From NCBI GenBank assembly GCA_016281495.1, contig JAEEIU010000003.1, positions 31,014 to 95,013 of the forward strand: DNA of 64,000 bases. The letters are read 5' to 3'. The notes below the pieces were generated by a model. It had not been told where the DNA came from and searched no databases. It saw nothing but the letters and a program-made list of their open reading frames with translations. The stretch is from Treponema sp. Its GTDB lineage: Bacteria > Spirochaetota > Spirochaetia > Treponematales > Treponemataceae. Below, piece by piece: positions 25,009-32,856 of this stretch. The stretch's first letter is position 1, and the number at the start of each line of letters is the position of its first letter. The position numbers and the translations under genes were made by a program.

Positions 25009-25318
25009 ATCTCTTGCGACATAAAAGCACCATCTGTCCCTGTCTGGAACCGGCATGCGTTCATTTGTTTCCGGGTTCACGCAGAAATCATTTCCTGTTT
25101 TGTATTCAAGGTCAAGGAAACACTGCTCAAGGTTAAACCTTATGTTCTGTTCGCCGCCTAATTTCCTGCGTTCACATTCCGTCACGGCCTGTGAGCCTGT
25201 ATCCGTTTTAGGGCATCATCATGAAAATGGGTCGCCTTTTAAGCGACATGTTATTGCTGGGAGTCGCTGCAATGAACAGTCATTTTATTGCCTTTTGACG
25301 TAGTATTATTTCAAAAAA
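25009..25318. other. Gene-poor stretch after the broken ATPase
   Basis: No convincing gene is present. On the minus strand 24973-25185 is open for 70 residues (with NLEQCFLDLEYKTGNDFCVN and MPVPDRDRW), which reads like protein but has no start signal or recognised family. It may be a remnant. A 20-bp copy of a direct repeat lies at 25283-25302. Confidence 0.4.
25283..25302 (+). repeat. Direct repeat, left copy
   Basis: TTTTATTGCCTTTTGACGTA; the partner at 26338-26357 differs at one base. The two copies bracket the secreted protein gene at 25319-26224. Confidence 0.6.
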
Positions 25319-26224
25319 TCATTTTCTATATTTGAATGTCACGAATTTGTTGTCTTCAATTGCATAGACTTTCTTTTTGTCCGGACTGTAACAAAGCTTT
25401 GAAATGCGGGTAACATTGTGTCTGAACAAATCGTCGCTTGATAATTCCAAAACACCGCTTGCATCAATTCTCCAAAACAGTTCCGGTGGAACAACGGATA
25501 TTTCCTTTTTTATTATTTTTTCTCCATCTTCTGTCATAAATTCTTTTTCTGTTATTGTTCCAAGGGTTGCCGCTACAGATTTTCCTTGTATGGTTTCCGC
25601 TCCAAAATCTGAGAAGTCAAAATACCTTTCAATTTTCCCGTCTGAAGAAATAAGGTCCAGTGATGATTCCAGCAGCTCTTCTTCTGTCCAGGCTGTGATA
25701 TTTCTTTTGTCAGACAAAGGCAAAAAGGATTTTTTCTGGAAATTATAGATTTTTATTCCCTCCACCGTATCCAAAATCATTCCCTTTTCGTAAATTCCAC
25801 AAATATGTCCCCAGCTGAAATGCGAGACAGTTTCCACAAGTTTTTTTGTATCTTTTATTACATCCGAAAATTTGATTTTTGCATATTCAATTCCGTTTTT
25901 ATAGACTGTAAAAATAATCCAGTTTTTCTTGTAATTCTGTGGTATAAGATCCGGATAGTGACATACAGTACAGTAAGTTCCACTGTCATCCAGAAACACC
26001 GTTCCATCCGTTCCATAGAATTTAGATATTTCCCAGATAGGTGAAGTCTCTTCCTCTGATTTCAGATAGCATGATGTTTTGTTATTGTCATAATCTAAAT
26101 AAAGATAATATTTGCCGTTGCTTGAGGAAACTGTATATGATTTTTCAGAATTCAATAATGGTTCATCTGCAAAAACAGCGGTAACTAAAAAGGACAGGAC
26201 TATCCCAAATATACTTTTTTTCAT
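25319..26224 (-). CDS. Secreted hypothetical protein
   Basis: Protein of 301 residues with a clear signal peptide (MKKSIFGIVLSFLVTAVFA, then DEP). The mature part alternates short strands with aromatic and glycine turns (SSNGKYYLYLDYDNN, DGTVFLDDSGTY, SPDKKKVYAIEDNKFVTF), in the manner of a small beta-propeller or WD-like fold, but no family is recognised. AGGAG precedes the ATG. It is a single gene flanked by a 20-bp direct repeat (25283 and 26338). Confidence 0.65.
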   Translation of the reverse strand: MKKSIFGIVLSFLVTAVFADEPLLNSEKSYTVSSSNGKYYLYLDYDNNKTSCYLKSEEETSPIWEISKFYGTDGTVFLDDSGTYCTVCHYPDLIPQNYKKNWIIFTVYKNGIEYAKIKFSDVIKDTKKLVETVSHFSWGHICGIYEKGMILDTVEGIKIYNFQKKSFLPLSDKRNITAWTEEELLESSLDLISSDGKIERYFDFSDFGAETIQGKSVAATLGTITEKEFMTEDGEKIIKKEISVVPPELFWRIDASGVLELSSDDLFRHNVTRISKLCYSPDKKKVYAIEDNKFVTFKYRK

Positions 26225-26546
26225 TTGATTTCTCCTACAACAGTTTTACATGAATTTAGACTTTCATAATCTATAATAAAGCATAACACAGTAATCTATA
26301 TAAAACAAGACCTGCCTGAAAACCACGCGGAGCATTTTTTTATTGTCTTTTGACGTAAAATTTATTATATTTAATCTGTAAAGCCTGCTGCACAGAAGAC
26401 TATATCCAGTGACTAGAGAATTTTTTTAGCATGTGCAGTTATAAGATTGCCGTGTTGAACGCGGAAAGACACGTTTATTTTTCTTTACCACAATTCAGGC
26501 CTGAAGCTGGACTGGCGCTGAACAATAATCTCTTGAGGTATGTGGT
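26225..26546. other. Intergenic region before the ORF6N gene
   Basis: About 320 bp, AT-rich in its left half. It holds the right direct repeat (26338-26357) and the ribosome site of the ORF6N gene (GAGG, eight bases before 26547). I see no gene, strong hairpin or clear promoter beyond that. Confidence 0.4.
26338..26357 (+). repeat. Direct repeat, right copy
   Basis: TTTTATTGTCTTTTGACGTA, matching 25283-25302 at 19 of 20 bases, 1055 bp away. Confidence 0.6.
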
Positions 26547-27446
26547 ATGGAAAATGAAATTTCAATTCTGGAAGAAAACTCTATTCGTTCAAAGATTCAT
26601 GTCATTCGCGGACAACAGGTAATGCTGGATAGAGATTTGGCTGTATTATACCTAGTCGAAACAAAAGTATTAAATCAGGCTGTTAAAAGAAATATTGTGC
26701 GTTTCCCCGAAAACTTTATGTTTCAATTAAATGATACAGAATTTGAAAATTGGAGGTCACAATTTGTGACTTCCAATTCGGACAAAATGGGATTAAGACG
26801 TCCTCCTTATGCTTTTACGGAACAGGGAGTTGCTATGTTAAGTGCCGTATTAAAAAGCGACACCGCCGTAAGGGTAAGTATTCAGATAATGAATGCATTT
26901 GTTTCAATGCGCCATTTCTTACAGAATAATGCTGAAATTTTTGTTGAACTAAATGCTATGAGACAACATCAGGTAGATACCGATGTGCATTTGAAAGAAA
27001 CTGATAATAAGATAGATAAACTTTTCACGTTGATGGACAAATATAATGTAAAAGAAACACAAGGCATCTTTTTCCAGGGGCAGATTTTTGATGCCTATGC
27101 CAAGTTTGAAAGCTTCCTTTCAGCGGCAAAGAAAGATATTATCCTCATCGATAATTATGTAGATTTGTCAATCCTGCAGCGGCTTGCAAAAAAGAAGAAA
27201 GACGTTAACGTGACTATTTACACCGATCCCAAGACAAAACTGACGGCGCAGGATATTCAGACTTTCAATGCACAGTATCCTACACTTACAGTGAATCATA
27301 CGACAAAAACTCACGACAGATTTTTAATCATCGATAACACAACAATCTATCACATCGGCGCATCATTAAAAGACTTGGGGAAGAGGTGTTTTGGCTTTAG
27401 TATACTGGATTCAAGCTTTATTCCGATGATTTTGAAGATTATATAA
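26547..27446 (+). CDS. ORF6N (KilA-N-related) domain protein
   Basis: Protein of 299 residues. The N-terminal ORF6N DNA-binding domain (about residues 10-125) shows VMLDRDLAVLYLVETKVLNQAVKRN, then RFPENFMFQL and YAFTEQGVAMLSAVL. A helical linker (125-165) leads to a C-terminal domain with THDRFLIIDNTTIYHIGASLKDLG, a form related to the phospholipase D-like fold. Such genes are common in prophages and mobile islands but also occur singly in genomes of gut bacteria. No other phage gene is here. A bidirectional terminator follows. Confidence 0.85.
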   Translation: MENEISILEENSIRSKIHVIRGQQVMLDRDLAVLYLVETKVLNQAVKRNIVRFPENFMFQLNDTEFENWRSQFVTSNSDKMGLRRPPYAFTEQGVAMLSAVLKSDTAVRVSIQIMNAFVSMRHFLQNNAEIFVELNAMRQHQVDTDVHLKETDNKIDKLFTLMDKYNVKETQGIFFQGQIFDAYAKFESFLSAAKKDIILIDNYVDLSILQRLAKKKKDVNVTIYTDPKTKLTAQDIQTFNAQYPTLTVNHTTKTHDRFLIIDNTTIYHIGASLKDLGKRCFGFSILDSSFIPMILKII

Positions 27447-27488
27447 AAAAAACGCCAGCCCCGACTCAATCGTAGAACTGGCTTTTTT
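27444..27488 (+). terminator. Terminator after the ORF6N gene (works both ways)
   Basis: GCCAG (27454-27458) pairs with CTGGC (27478-27482). An A-run lies before and TTTTTT after, so the flanking A and T tracts extend the stem and either strand could be terminated. Confidence 0.7.
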
Positions 27489-27492
27489 GTAA

Positions 27493-27580
27493 AGATCCCC
27501 GGGTCTAGCCCGAGGATGACATCGTTTGACAAGCCCGACAGTGTCATCGTTTGTCATTCCCGCACTTGATGCGGGAATCT
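27493..27580. repeat. Composite palindromic intergenic repeats, copy 3 (two adjacent units)
   Basis: Contains CCCGGG-tctag-CCCGAGGATGACA and TGTCATTCCCGC-acttgat-GCGGGAATCT, the same design as the 1854-1922 element. It fills the gap between the terminator and the carB stop codon. Confidence 0.7.
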
Positions 27581-27581
27581 C

Positions 27582-30500
27582 TTATTTTATCAACGAATGA
27601 TATTCCTGAAGGCTCTTTACTCCACCTTCACCACCATTACCGTTCTTAACAGACTCAATACCCTTTACGGCTGCTAGTGCTCCGGCCAGCGTCGTTATGT
27701 AGCTTACCTTGTACTTGAGGCAGGCCTTGCGGATTGTCTTTCTGTCCTCGGCGTAGTTGCGCTTGGCTTTTGGCGTGTTGATTACAAGGCATACTTCCTT
27801 GTTCATGATCATGTCCACAACGTCAGGACGACCTGCTCCAAGCTTGTTCACTACATCACACTTGATTCCGTTGGTGTTGAAGAAGTCTGCCGTGCCCTGG
27901 GTTGCAACCAGTGTAAAGCCCAGATCCTTCAATGTCTTTCCGATAAAGAGGACCTGATCCTTCTGACCTTCCTTGTTGCTCAAGGATATAAGGACCTTCT
28001 TGTTTTCCCATGCGGCTGGTGCGTGCGGGAGTTCTGAACCTGCGGCTTCTTGTGCCTTGTAGAATGCAAGCGGGAATGTTTCTGCGAGCCCCAGAACCTC
28101 ACCTGTTGAGCGCATTTCCGGACCAAGAATCGGGTCAACACCCGGGAAGCGGCTCCATGGCAATACAGCTTCCTTTGCCCCGTAATATGGAATCTTTTTG
28201 TCTTTTAATCCGAGTGACTCAAGCGATTCACCGAGCATCATGCGTGTGGCAAGACGGGCCATCTGTGTGTCGCAGACTTTGCTAACAAGCGGAACTGTAC
28301 GAGAGGCGCGGGGGTTTGCTTCGATTACGTAAACCTTTCCGTCTTCAATCGCGTACTGCATGTTCATCAAACCGCAGACATGGAGGTTTTCCGCAATCTT
28401 CTTTGTATATTCCTTGATTGTATCCAGATTGTCCTGTGGAATTGAAACCGGTGGAATTACACATGCACTGTCACCGGAGTGGATTCCCGCAAGCTCAACG
28501 TGCTCCATAACTGCAGGAATATAAACATGCGTGCTGTCTGCCAAAGCGTCGGCCTCGCATTCAAGTGCATTCTTTAAGAAGCGGTCTATCAAAAGCGGTC
28601 TGTCTGGTGTTACGCCAACTGCCTTTTCAACATATTCCTTAAGGGTTGCCTCGTCGTAGATTACTTCCATTCCACGACCACCAAGAACGAATGAAGGACG
28701 AATCATAATCGGGTATCCAATCTTATCTGCACATGCCTTGGCCTCGTTAAAGTCAATTGCCATTCCGCTTTCGGGCATAGGAATCTCAAGCTTTTCCATC
28801 ATGTGGCGGAACAGGTCACGGTCTTCTGCAATGTCGATTGAATCAATTGAAGTACCCAAGATGTTCACGCCATTTTCCTGAAGCTCGCGTGCAATGTTAA
28901 GCGGGGTCTGGCCACCAAACTGAACGATTACGCCAAACGGCTTTTCCTTTTCATAAATCTGCAGGACATCCTCTGTCGTAACCGGTTCAAAGTAAAGTTT
29001 GTCGGAAGTGTCATAGTCGGTGGAAACAGTCTCCGGGTTGCAGTTTACGATGATTGTCTCATATCCCATTTCCTTGAGCTGCATTGCCGCATGACAGCAG
29101 CAGTAGTCGAACTCAATTCCCTGACCGATTCTGTTTGGACCACCGCCAAGAATCATGATCTTCTTTTTGTTGTCGCTTGCAACACTGTGGTCCGGTTCAT
29201 TGTATGTTGAATAATAGTAGTTTGCATTCTTTACGCCGCTAACCGGAACCGCAAGCCATGCCTCGGTGACGCCAAGTTCCTTTCGCTTGTCACGGATGGC
29301 CTTTTCGCTGACCTTGAGGATCTTGCTGAGGTATTTGTCGCTGAATCCGTCCTTCTTTGCCTTAATCAAAAGTTCATCGGCAGGAACACGGCCCGGAGTC
29401 TTGAGCATTTCTTCTTCCAGATCAACAAGTTCCTTCATCTGTTCAAGGAAGAATTTCTTGACATAAGTGATTTCATGAAGCTTATCCAGCGGAACACCCT
29501 TGCGGATTGCCTCGTACAGCTGGAAGTATCTTTCGCTAGAGGCAGTCTTGAGCATCTCACACAACTCGTCCGCGCTCTTTCTGTTAAAGTCCTTTGCAAA
29601 ACCCAGACCACTGCGGCCATTTTCAAGACAGCGGATAGCCTTCTGGAATGTTTCCTTGAACGTCTTTCCAATGGACATGACTTCACCGACAGCCTTCATG
29701 CTTGTACCGATGGAATCTTCAACCCCACGGAATTTTTCAAATGCCCAGCGTGCAAACTTAAGAACGACATAATCACCGTCAGGAGCTCCACCCGGAGTAT
29801 ATTTTTCAAGAGTACCGTCACGCCAGTATGGAATCTCGTCCAAAGTCATGCCGGAAGCCAGTTTTGCAGAAATCAGCGCAATAGGGAAACCTGTAGCCTT
29901 AGAAGCAAGAGCAGAAGAGCGGCTAGTACGTGGGTTGATTTCAATAATAACAACGCGTCCAGTCTTTGGATTATGCGCAAACTGAACGTTAGTACCGCCG
30001 ATAACACCGATTGATTCAACAATCTTGAATGCATCCCTCTTGAGCCTCTCTTCCAGTTCCTTGTCAATCGTCAGGAATGGAGCAGAACAGAAGCTGTCTC
30101 CAGTGTGAACGCCAACCGCATCAATGTTTTCTATAAAACAGATTGCAATCATCTGGTTCTTTGCATCGCGGACAACCTCAACCTCAAGCTCTTCCCAGCC
30201 AAGGATTGATTCTTCTATAAGACACTGATGGGTCATGGACAGGTCAAGACCGTTTGTAACGATAGTGCGCAGTTCCTCAACATTGTAGCAGAAGCCGCCA
30301 CCCTGACCGCCCATCGTATAAGCCGGACGAACAACCAGCGGGAATCCGATTTCCTCGGCAATCTTTTCGGCTCCCTCAACAGTATGGCAGATTCCGGAGC
30401 GGGGAGTGTCGATACCCAGGGACTTCATGGTTTCCTTAAAAATCTCACGGTCCTCACCGCGTTCAATTGCATCAAGGTTTACACCGATTACCTTTACGCC

Positions 30501-30830
30501 GTATTTGTCAAGGACACCAGCCTTGTTCAGTTCCATCGCCATGTTCAAGCCAGTCTGACCTCCAAGATTCGGCAAGAGGGCATCAGGACGTTCCTTTTCA
30601 ATAATCTGTGAAAGACGTTCCACATTAAGCGGCTCAATATAAGTAGCATCCGCCATAACCGGGTCCGTCATAATCGTTGCCGGGTTTGAGTTAACCAGTA
30701 CAATCTTGTACCCCTGTTCGCGCAAAGCCTTACAAGCCTGAGTTCCCGAATAATCAAACTCACAAGCCTGTCCAATAACAATAGGCCCCGAACCAATAAT
30801 CAAAACCTTGTTAATGTCTGTTCTTTTCAT
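27582..30830 (-). CDS. carB: Carbamoyl-phosphate synthase large subunit
   Basis: Makes carbamoyl phosphate for pyrimidines and arginine. The 1082-residue protein has the full layout: N-terminal ATP-grasp half (1 to about 400; IGSGPIVIGQACEFDYSGTQ), oligomerisation domain, second ATP-grasp half (about 555-940; GGGPNRIGQGIEFDYCCCH) and a C-terminal MGS-like allosteric domain (about 945-1082). Metal/ATP residues such as VIEANPRASRT are intact. The small-subunit gene carA is not adjacent. The mRNA leader carries a terminator hairpin (30856-30890), so transcription attenuation is likely. Confidence 0.95.
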   Translation of the reverse strand: MKRTDINKVLIIGSGPIVIGQACEFDYSGTQACKALREQGYKIVLVNSNPATIMTDPVMADATYIEPLNVERLSQIIEKERPDALLPNLGGQTGLNMAMELNKAGVLDKYGVKVIGVNLDAIERGEDREIFKETMKSLGIDTPRSGICHTVEGAEKIAEEIGFPLVVRPAYTMGGQGGGFCYNVEELRTIVTNGLDLSMTHQCLIEESILGWEELEVEVVRDAKNQMIAICFIENIDAVGVHTGDSFCSAPFLTIDKELEERLKRDAFKIVESIGVIGGTNVQFAHNPKTGRVVIIEINPRTSRSSALASKATGFPIALISAKLASGMTLDEIPYWRDGTLEKYTPGGAPDGDYVVLKFARWAFEKFRGVEDSIGTSMKAVGEVMSIGKTFKETFQKAIRCLENGRSGLGFAKDFNRKSADELCEMLKTASSERYFQLYEAIRKGVPLDKLHEITYVKKFFLEQMKELVDLEEEMLKTPGRVPADELLIKAKKDGFSDKYLSKILKVSEKAIRDKRKELGVTEAWLAVPVSGVKNANYYYSTYNEPDHSVASDNKKKIMILGGGPNRIGQGIEFDYCCCHAAMQLKEMGYETIIVNCNPETVSTDYDTSDKLYFEPVTTEDVLQIYEKEKPFGVIVQFGGQTPLNIARELQENGVNILGTSIDSIDIAEDRDLFRHMMEKLEIPMPESGMAIDFNEAKACADKIGYPIMIRPSFVLGGRGMEVIYDEATLKEYVEKAVGVTPDRPLLIDRFLKNALECEADALADSTHVYIPAVMEHVELAGIHSGDSACVIPPVSIPQDNLDTIKEYTKKIAENLHVCGLMNMQYAIEDGKVYVIEANPRASRTVPLVSKVCDTQMARLATRMMLGESLESLGLKDKKIPYYGAKEAVLPWSRFPGVDPILGPEMRSTGEVLGLAETFPLAFYKAQEAAGSELPHAPAAWENKKVLISLSNKEGQKDQVLFIGKTLKDLGFTLVATQGTADFFNTNGIKCDVVNKLGAGRPDVVDMIMNKEVCLVINTPKAKRNYAEDRKTIRKACLKYKVSYITTLAGALAAVKGIESVKNGNGGEGGVKSLQEYHSLIK

Positions 30831-30855
30831 CTATATACACTCCTATAAAAACCTG

Positions 30856-30890
30856 AAAAAAAAAGCGGAACCCTTAAACAAGAATTCCGC
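30856..30890 (-). terminator. Intrinsic terminator in the carB leader (attenuator)
   Basis: On the minus strand GCGGAA/TTCCGC, with an inner CTT/AAG pairing, is followed directly by nine U residues. It lies only about 25 bases before the carB start codon and downstream of any carB promoter, because the neighbouring gene is divergent. It can only act by stopping the carB transcript early. Confidence 0.65.
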
Positions 30891-30911
30891 CGTTAAAATT
30901 CAAATAAAAAT

Positions 30912-30974
30912 AGTATGAACTGTCTTATTTTTCAAGAGAATCAACTTTCCAGAACAAAGTACAGTTTTCATACT
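30912..30974 (-). ncRNA. Structured carB leader, possible antiterminator or ligand-sensing element
   Basis: Minus-strand bases 30974-30961 pair with 30923-30912 (AGTATGA..ACTGT with ACAGTTCATACT), closing a domain of about 60 nt. Inside are ACTTT-gttctgg-AAAGT (30960-30944) and a small TTC/GAA hairpin (30940-30931), giving a three-way-junction shape. The terminator begins about 20 nt downstream. No known riboswitch class or PyrR site is recognised. Confidence 0.35.
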
Positions 30975-31103
30975 GAAACCACACTATATCAGAAATCCGG
31001 GTTTTGTGCTAGTCCCCTGTCTGTATACCTTCCCTTCATTTTCCTAATACCCCAATCTGCCGGTAGATTTGAAGGAATTTCAGTAGAAAATGTAGCCCTT
31101 TAG

Positions 31104-31112
31104 TGGTATAAT
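31104..31112 (+). promoter_or_regulatory. Extended -10 promoter of xylB
   Basis: TGgTATAAT, with the -10 at 31107-31112, 33 bases before the xylB ATG. The -35 position (TAGAAA) is weak. Confidence 0.5.
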
Positions 31113-31145
31113 TAGACATCACCCAAAAAACAGGAGTATTGTTAC

Positions 31146-32630
31146 ATGAAAACAGTTGCAGGAATTGACCTTGGTACCCAGAGTATGAAGGTTGTCATTT
31201 ATGATTACGAGAAAAAGGAAATTATCGAAAAGGCAAGCTGCCCCATGGAATTGATTTCGGAGGCAGACGGTACCCGCGAACAGAAGACAGAATGGTTCGA
31301 CAAGGGACTTGAAGTCTGCTTTGGAAAGCTTTCGGCAGAAAACAAGGCCACCATCGAAGCAATTGGCGTTTCCGGTCAGCAGCATGGTTTTGTTCCGCTC
31401 GACAAGGACGGAAAGGCTTTGTACAACATCAAGCTTTGGTGCGATACGGCAACAACAGAACAGTGCGCCTACATCACAAAAGAGGCAGGCGGAGACAAGA
31501 AGGTTGTAGAACTCCTTGGCAATCTGATGCTCCCTGGCTTTACCGCTCCAAAAATCCTCTGGCTCAAGAACAACAAGCCGGATGCCTTTGCGGCCCTTCA
31601 TTACATCATGCTTCCACACGATTACCTGAACTGGAAGCTCACTGGCGAATATGTCATGGAATACGGAGATGCGTCTGGTACTGCACTTTTTGATTCAGCC
31701 AAACGCTGCTGGTCAAAGCCCATCTGTGACATCATCGATCCAAAACTCTTTGGCCTTCTTCCAAAACTGATTGAACCAAGCGCTCCTGCGGGAAAAGTTT
31801 CTGCAGAGGCAGCTTCCGCTTATGGAATTCCTGCTGGCATTCCTGTTTCTGCTGGTGGCGGCGACAACATGATGGGTGCCGTCGGAACCGGTACTGTTGC
31901 AGACGGATTCCTTACAATGTCCATGGGAACATCAGGTACACTCTACGGATACAGTGACAAGCCAATCAACGATCCGGAAAACGGTTTGAGCGGATTCTGC
32001 TCTTCAACCGGAGGATGGCTCCCACTCCTCTGTACAATGAACTGTACTGTTGCAACTGAATTTGTAAGGGGCCTCTTTGAGCTTGACGTAAAGGATCTGG
32101 ACAAGGAAGCGTCCAAGGCTCCATGTGGAAGTGAGGGAGTTATCGTTCTTCCATTCTTCAACGGAGAAAGGACACCAAACCTGCCAAACGGAAGGGCAAG
32201 CATTACAGGCCTTACCACCGCCAATACCAACAGGGCCAACATTGCCCGTGCCTCTCTTGAATCTGCCGTATTTGCAATGCGCGGAGGTCTTGATGCATTC
32301 CGCAAGCTTGGATTCAAGCCACGTGAAATCCGCCTGATTGGTGGAGGTTCAAAATCACCGCTCTGGAGGCAGATTGCAGCCGACATCATGAACCTGCCGA
32401 TCCGCATTCCAGCACTGGACGAAGCAGCCGCCCTTGGTGGAGCTGTTCAGGCCCTGTGGTGCCTCAAGAACATGAACGGAAAATGTGACATTGCGGAATT
32501 GTGCGCAGAACACATCACTCTTGACACCTCAAAGAGTGCCGACCCGATTCCAGAAAATGTTAAGGCATATAACACGGCTTATGAAGAGTACAACAAAGTC
32601 CTTGAAGCTGTAAAACCATTGTATGAGTAG
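31146..32630 (+). CDS. xylB: Xylulokinase
   Basis: FGGY-family sugar kinase (494 residues) that phosphorylates D-xylulose to feed the pentose phosphate pathway. It opens with GIDLGTQSMKVVIYD (the ATP-binding phosphate 1 motif). The family pattern continues with GVSGQQHGFVPLD, SAGGGDNMMGAVGTG and the C-terminal FGGY signature region IRLIGGGSKSPLWRQIAADI. CAGGAG lies eight bases before the ATG. No xylA is adjacent. The end of a second xylB copy is preserved downstream (32718-32774), so this locus once held a tandem pair. Confidence 0.93.
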   Translation: MKTVAGIDLGTQSMKVVIYDYEKKEIIEKASCPMELISEADGTREQKTEWFDKGLEVCFGKLSAENKATIEAIGVSGQQHGFVPLDKDGKALYNIKLWCDTATTEQCAYITKEAGGDKKVVELLGNLMLPGFTAPKILWLKNNKPDAFAALHYIMLPHDYLNWKLTGEYVMEYGDASGTALFDSAKRCWSKPICDIIDPKLFGLLPKLIEPSAPAGKVSAEAASAYGIPAGIPVSAGGGDNMMGAVGTGTVADGFLTMSMGTSGTLYGYSDKPINDPENGLSGFCSSTGGWLPLLCTMNCTVATEFVRGLFELDVKDLDKEASKAPCGSEGVIVLPFFNGERTPNLPNGRASITGLTTANTNRANIARASLESAVFAMRGGLDAFRKLGFKPREIRLIGGGSKSPLWRQIAADIMNLPIRIPALDEAAALGGAVQALWCLKNMNGKCDIAELCAEHITLDTSKSADPIPENVKAYNTAYEEYNKVLEAVKPLYE

Positions 32631-32646
32631 ACTCGACAAGGCTTAT

Positions 32647-32717
32647 GTCGGGTTTACAATTTATTTAAAACCCGACAAACGGCTGAGTCAAGGCCTTGAG
32701 CGTAAGCGTGCCTTGAC
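32647..32717 (+). repeat. Two strong hairpins after xylB
   Basis: GTCGGGTTT/AAACCCGAC (32647-32655 with 32668-32676) and GTCAAGGC/GCCTTGAC (32687-32694 with 32710-32717). Neither is followed by a T-run, so they may be mRNA-stabilising or processing structures rather than terminators. Confidence 0.55.
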
Positions 32718-32774
32718 CAGACGTATGATGAGTACAACAAAGTCCTGGCTCAGGTTACACCTCTTTACGTGTAA
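32718..32774 (+). pseudogene. 3' remnant of a second xylB
   Basis: From 32724 the frame reads YDEYNKVLAQVTPLYV and then stops (TAA at 32772-32774). The true xylB ends YEEYNKVLEAVKPLYE and then stops. DNA identity is highest over TATGA-GAGTACAACAAAGTCCT. Everything upstream of these 16 codons is missing, which shows a tandem paralogue lost by deletion. Confidence 0.7.
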
Positions 32775-32783
32775 CCTCTGAGC
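32748..32783 (+). repeat. Long hairpin across the xylB remnant stop codon
   Basis: GCTCAGGTTACAC (32748-32760) pairs with GTGTAACC-TC-TGAGC (32769-32783) around an 8-base loop. It forms a long, stable stem that contains the remnant's stop codon. Confidence 0.55.
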
Positions 32784-32801
32784 AGGCCTCAATTCATTAA
32801 A

Positions 32802-32833
32802 GACCGCTTGTCCTGATGGGATGGGCGGTTTTT
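32802..32833 (+). terminator. Intrinsic terminator between xylB remnant and next gene
   Basis: ACCGC (32803-32807) pairs with GCGGT (32825-32829), followed by TTTTT. It ends the xylB transcript just before the ribosome site of the gene at 32857. Confidence 0.6.
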
Positions 32834-32856
32834 CACTATAAAAAAGGAGTATTAAA

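Noticed and set aside
24973..25185. Minus-strand 70-residue frame with protein-like composition
   Set aside because: No ribosome site, overlaps the end of the broken ATPase locus, and matches no family I recognise. Kept only as a possible remnant.
26547..27446. Prophage, based on the ORF6N protein
   Set aside because: No integrase, capsid, tail or lysis gene is nearby; ORF6N genes often stand alone.
30831..31145. Purine or PyrR-type control element in the carB leader
   Set aside because: The inner hairpins are too short and lack the conserved loop and junction bases of the purine riboswitch, and no PyrR-binding loop sequence was found.
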